Positions 12,065 to 16,034 of a stretch of 16,034 bases of DNA are shown in pieces. Position 1 is the first letter of the stretch; each line of letters begins with the position of its first letter. The DNA lies in assembly GCA_009784745.1 (NCBI GenBank), contig WQXR01000022.1:1-16034 (forward strand), written 5' to 3'. This stretch comes from Methanomassiliicoccaceae archaeon. Its GTDB lineage: Archaea > Thermoplasmatota > Thermoplasmata > Methanomassiliicoccales > Methanomethylophilaceae. The position numbers were made by a program, and so were the translations under genes. The notes under the pieces were generated by a model. That model made no database searches and was not told the origin of the DNA. It saw only the letters and a program-made list of their open reading frames with translations.

Positions 12065-15000
12065 ATGGTGCCAATGGAACAAAAACGAACAATATCGCCG
12101 TTAACAAATAACGGATTCAAAAACAAGATAATCGCCGATAAGAAAACACACAAAGATGTGAATAACAGCGTACATACACACAAAAAAGGAACTTCGGCAA
12201 GCGAACGGAAGAATAAGGCACCATTATCTGTAACGTCCTCCGTTGCATCATCATTCATATCCAAATTCAAAACACCATTCGGTTCGGCATTCGGTAAAGG
12301 AATAATCCTTTCGATAATCGTTTCATTTGCGCTTTTGTTCGCGGGTTTCACAGGATCTGGCGTGACGGACAACAGATATGACGACCAACCAGTTGGTGTA
12401 GACTATAAAGAGACTCCTTTTGGCGATGCGGTTTTTCCTACACCTGTGAAAAATAACGGCAACCTTGACATGAATAAGCTGTCGGGACAGGGGACCTTCA
12501 CTTTAGTGGATGGTTACTTGTACGAGATAACAATCACTGGTGGAAGTGGAGGTGCTGGTAGAACTCCTGCTTCCAATGCAGGAGGTTCAGGCGGTACCGG
12601 TGCTTATCTAACCGGTTGGATATTGGTGACAAATGAAACTGCTGGTGTATACAGTTATGATGTTGGCATAATGGGGGGCCCTGCTGGATCTAATGAACCT
12701 GGTGCTGGTGGCGCAGGAGGTGCATATGGTGGCACAGGAGGTAACGCCGGCGGAGGTGGGGGCGGTGCAACATTCATTTGGTTTGGCAACACTGTGGCAA
12801 TGGTGGCTGCAGGAGGGGGCGGCGGAGGCAGCGGCACTAATAACTCGACTGGTTTTAACGGTGGCAAAGCAGGCATTACTGGCGGAAGTCCAATTCTTCA
12901 TGGAGTTAACGGAGACGGAGGCAGTATGGGAGGGGGCGGTGGAACCAATAACGGAGGTACAAGTCCCATCCCTAACGAGAACACTCTTGGTGCAGACCAG
13001 AGTACTGCTCGTTCTACAGTAGCTGCCACTACTTCTATCATACCCACGGGCGGCGGCGGAGGGGTTGGAAACAACAGTCCTGGTGCTAACTCAGGCGGCG
13101 GCGGTGGCGGCGGATACACTGGCGGCGGCGGTGGCGGCAGCGGAAATGGCAATAATCCAGGCGGAGGCGGCGGTGGCGGTTCAAGTTTTATTCTTGACGG
13201 TATAAAGAAAGGATCAGATTCCAACAACGATAATGTCGGTGATGGATCGATTAGTGTTACAAGATATAACACAGTCAAAGACGTAGATATAGACGGCGAA
13301 AGCATAGAGGTAACACGAACATTCAACAATACACCTCAAGATATGCTGTTCTCAGACCTCAATGAATGGGCGATAGATATATCCGGTGCCGCAGAGCACA
13401 TGGTATTTACGTATACAGGAATTGATGTTTCTTATCCCTCCAGCACAGTTGCCCCGAAAAACGTGGGTAAATATAACGTAGAGATATCGTTTGATAGCGA
13501 CGAATATAGGTTGGACGGATCCCATCCGTTGTTGACACTGGAGATATTGCCGCGATACTTACCTGTACCGACAGCAGGCGAGAATGAGAAGGCGTATAAC
13601 GATGGCGATCCCGTGTATTACTTCCCTGGCGGCTATGATGAAGACTATATGGGTATAGAAGGCAATGAATGGATAGAAAAAGGCGCCGGTTACAAAGCCA
13701 CAGTCTCCATCAAGTTCAAAGGCAACTGCTTTTGGGATGATGAGATACTTGTTGATGAGGACATAGATTATTACTGGGATATCGTCGCCAATTACAGAGT
13801 AAGCGGCGAGGTCACACTGAATGATCCGAGAATTGATCCTTCGCCCACAATGTCCGGCGTGAAGATATCATATGATGTGGACCTCGGAGGCGACCGTGTA
13901 GTATCAAGATCAATACTGACTGATGAGAACGGTAAGTACGTGATAAATGAGGTGTACTATGCAAAAGTCACCATAATGACCGCAACAAAGTACGGTTACA
14001 TTCACAACGGTGGCACAGAGTTGCCTTCTTACCACGAAGATGAGGGTGAGAACAATGAAAATGTGGATTTCATAATGGAATTCAACCCCTCTGATAAGTT
14101 CACCGTTTCAGGCACTGTCGAACTGGTCGAATTGGATGAACACGGAGACATCAATGAGATCATAAAGACGCTTTACGAGGTTCAGGTATCTTACAGGATC
14201 GAGGGAGATCCCAAGACATATACAGTAAAAACGACCGCCGACGGACGTTATGAGATAGAGGTGCCGTCCGGTTACGGGTTCGAGGTCATCGGTGTAAGCA
14301 AACACGGTCTGTTACAATGTCCCGCTCCGCCGAACACATACATAGGATATTCCGAGCCGTACATAACTGAGAACGTAGACGGCATCGACTTTTATATGGA
14401 ATTCGACCCGCCGAACTGGGCTATTTCCGGTCAGGTTTGGATCGATCCGGAAGGCAACGGTCTGGTCGGTATATCCGGTGTCATAATCCACTATGTGATC
14501 GTTGACACTGACGGAAATGAATCATACAACACAACAGAAGTTACAACAGGTACCGACGGTTATTATGAGATAGTGGCGCTGGCCAAAGGCGAACGCCTCG
14601 TATGGGATGAATTCATACGGATAATAGGCATAGAAAAGTTCGGTTTTACTCTCGTTGATGATGAGGGTGATGACGGTGAACCTCTGTTTACGGGATACTA
14701 CAACTACTATCTGCTGTACGAAGAATACGCAGAGTTCCAGATGCATGCTGATTTCAACAACTCCGATGATACGGAAGATATCCGTACCTACACGGGTGTC
14801 GACTTCATACTGGAGTTCAAACCAAGCGATGAATTCTACATCACCGGAAAAGTAACACTCGGTGACCCCGAGGGCGAAGGCATTGAAGGCGTGGAGATAT
14901 CCTACGGCTATGTGGTCGAAGGTGTGTTCTACCCTGCATCTGAACCTGTTTTCACAGATGGTGACGGAGTATACAGGATAGACGGAGTTCCGTCAGGTAC

Positions 15001-16034
15001 GATATTCGCGATCAATGGTGTGAGTAAGGACACCTACCAGTTTATCGGCGCTGACGTCCCCGAGGTCATGAACGAGACCACGGGCGTTCTGATACCGAAG
15101 ATCAATTTATTGCCGCCGAACGAGAAGTTCATGGAATTCAACTTCATTATGGAGTTAGACCCGGGAGCATTCGTGGTCACCGGTGTCGTCACAGATGACG
15201 AAGGAAGAACGTTAGCAGGCGTTACGATACATTACAAAGTAGATGATGGTGCAGAGCCGCCGTCAGACCACGAAGCGAAAACAGGTTCCGACGGCAGATA
15301 CACGATCGCTGCCGAATCATGGGAAAGTGTTGAGATAACAGGTGTGGAAAAGGAAGGATATCGTTTTGATTCAACATTAACCCCGTTACCGCCGGTGTTC
15401 ACAACGGATGGAGTCTACTATCCGAAGATGATGACCCTATATGTTACAGTTGATGACTGGACGGTCGGTGAGGCTGCGGAAGAACCGTCAGCATGGCCGG
15501 ATTTCGGCATCGGAATGATATATTACAGGCTACACGGTACAAATGATCCGTGGGTCGATTGGTACGATGAACATGACGGCGCAGATTCGCTGGATGTAGG
15601 ATACTACGATATCAAAGCGGTGTTCGATGACGGTTGCGTCGCATACAACACATTCGCCGTCAGATCAATAGAATATGACATAGTGGTGAACGGAGACAAT
15701 ATATATTCATGGAGTCCGGAAAAAGTGGAACACCACCAGGACGGTGTTGCCGTGACGATAAACGCGGATCCCGGATACACAGTAACGGACGTAACATCTG
15801 TAATGATGGGCGAAACAACCGTCGATCCAACCGACTGGGAATTCGCTGACGGCGTCCTGACGATAAATGTGCAGATCGACGGAGATATAGAGATAGAAGC
15901 TACCACAACACTGGACACATTCACAGTAACGGTGAAACTGAAACTCAACGGAGAGGACTGGGATTCTCAGACGGTGACGATATCCAGCGGCGGAGCGCCC
16001 ATTCCGGTGGCGTTCGTCGATGAAGGAACATACA
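12065..16034 (+). CDS. Giant membrane-anchored surface protein (glycine-rich plus carboxypeptidase-regulatory-like repeats), 3' truncated by window
   Basis: One frame without any stop from ATG 12065 to the window end (1,323 codons; M4 at ATG 12074 is an alternative start, with AGAAGGA 10 bp ahead). Residues 1-78 are basic and polar, then a transmembrane segment (GIILSIIVSFALLFAGFTG, about 79-98) places the rest outside. About 156-380 form a glycine-rich domain of the PF12810 type (GGGGGGATFIWFGNTVAMVA, AAGGGGGG, GGGGGGGSSFI). About 380-575 contain Ig/MBG-like sequence (YKATVSIKFKGNCFW). Five units follow, starting near 576, 678, 785, 923 and 1035, of the form F.VSG.V.L.D...GV.ISY...DG.Y.I..V..G..GY, like carboxypeptidase-regulatory or Cna-B sandwiches, linked by FIMEFNPSD-type joints. 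From 1201 the modules NGDNIY...GYTVTDV and WDSQ recur from the giant minus-strand protein. Adhesion or an envelope role is inferred. Confidence 0.9.
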   Translation, partial: MVPMEQKRTISPLTNNGFKNKIIADKKTHKDVNNSVHTHKKGTSASERKNKAPLSVTSSVASSFISKFKTPFGSAFGKGIILSIIVSFALLFAGFTGSGVTDNRYDDQPVGVDYKETPFGDAVFPTPVKNNGNLDMNKLSGQGTFTLVDGYLYEITITGGSGGAGRTPASNAGGSGGTGAYLTGWILVTNETAGVYSYDVGIMGGPAGSNEPGAGGAGGAYGGTGGNAGGGGGGATFIWFGNTVAMVAAGGGGGGSGTNNSTGFNGGKAGITGGSPILHGVNGDGGSMGGGGGTNNGGTSPIPNENTLGADQSTARSTVAATTSIIPTGGGGGVGNNSPGANSGGGGGGGYTGGGGGGSGNGNNPGGGGGGGSSFILDGIKKGSDSNNDNVGDGSISVTRYNTVKDVDIDGESIEVTRTFNNTPQDMLFSDLNEWAIDISGAAEHMVFTYTGIDVSYPSSTVAPKNVGKYNVEISFDSDEYRLDGSHPLLTLEILPRYLPVPTAGENEKAYNDGDPVYYFPGGYDEDYMGIEGNEWIEKGAGYKATVSIKFKGNCFWDDEILVDEDIDYYWDIVANYRVSGEVTLNDPRIDPSPTMSGVKISYDVDLGGDRVVSRSILTDENGKYVINEVYYAKVTIMTATKYGYIHNGGTELPSYHEDEGENNENVDFIMEFNPSDKFTVSGTVELVELDEHGDINEIIKTLYEVQVSYRIEGDPKTYTVKTTADGRYEIEVPSGYGFEVIGVSKHGLLQCPAPPNTYIGYSEPYITENVDGIDFYMEFDPPNWAISGQVWIDPEGNGLVGISGVIIHYVIVDTDGNESYNTTEVTTGTDGYYEIVALAKGERLVWDEFIRIIGIEKFGFTLVDDEGDDGEPLFTGYYNYYLLYEEYAEFQMHADFNNSDDTEDIRTYTGVDFILEFKPSDEFYITGKVTLGDPEGEGIEGVEISYGYVVEGVFYPASEPVFTDGDGVYRIDGVPSGTIFAINGVSKDTYQFIGADVPEVMNETTGVLIPKINLLPPNEKFMEFNFIMELDPGAFVVTGVVTDDEGRTLAGVTIHYKVDDGAEPPSDHEAKTGSDGRYTIAAESWESVEITGVEKEGYRFDSTLTPLPPVFTTDGVYYPKMMTLYVTVDDWTVGEAAEEPSAWPDFGIGMIYYRLHGTNDPWVDWYDEHDGADSLDVGYYDIKAVFDDGCVAYNTFAVRSIEYDIVVNGDNIYSWSPEKVEHHQDGVAVTINADPGYTVTDVTSVMMGETTVDPTDWEFADGVLTINVQIDGDIEIEATTTLDTFTVTVKLKLNGEDWDSQTVTISSGGAPIPVAFVDEGTY

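Noticed and set aside
12608..13329. Proline-rich minus-strand frames (PPPPPP runs)
   Set aside because: They are the reverse complement of the glycine-rich coding region of the plus-strand giant gene, which is open for over 1,300 codons.
1..16034. tRNA genes or tRNA-based attachment sites near the cassettes
   Set aside because: No cloverleaf with a GTTCGAATC-type T-arm and acceptor pairing was found by eye, and no integrase is encoded.

Overview
The window looks archaeal. TATA-like boxes sit about 20-35 bp ahead of several start codons (some genes probably have leaderless mRNAs), spacers are AT-rich, and there are very large secreted or membrane-anchored proteins built from InlB/Flg_new-type and carboxypeptidase-regulatory-like repeats. 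This combination is typical of gut and rumen Methanomassiliicoccales (Thermoplasmata). The taxonomic guess is inference, with moderate confidence. No tRNA, rRNA, CRISPR array, integrase or recognisable transposase was seen.

Layout. 1-336 is the 3' end of a repeat-rich surface protein, closed by a strong hairpin terminator. 337-5160 is an accessory region: a DUF3800-type gene (906-1685) between two copies of a short-unit repeat; a 238-bp block holding the 3' end of that gene plus five hairpins, copied again 3.2 kb downstream; a truncated minus-strand gene; a TGA-interrupted cryptic reading frame; two adjacent paralogous tail-anchored membrane proteins (2705-3965); and a minus-strand AbrB-DUF488 fusion (4013-4588). 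5199-10214 (minus) is a giant secreted or N-terminally anchored repeat protein. 10517-11376 is a two-gene operon that looks like a GNAT-type toxin-antitoxin module, flanked by direct repeats. 12065 to the window end is one uninterrupted frame of at least 1,323 codons on the plus strand: a membrane-anchored glycine-rich, multi-repeat surface protein that continues past the window.

How it fits together. Three surface-protein genes alternate with small accessory cassettes. The DUF3800 gene and the GNAT module are 9.6 kb apart and unrelated in sequence, yet share an identical 18-bp near-palindrome upstream of their start codons, followed 25 bp later by an identical CTTTTT. This suggests common control. 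Both cassettes are bounded by their own direct repeats, and a 3' remnant of a second DUF3800-type gene lies in the region, so the accessory stretches look like sites of repeated cassette gain, duplication and loss. The shared operator and the duplicated five-hairpin element are the observations most worth following.
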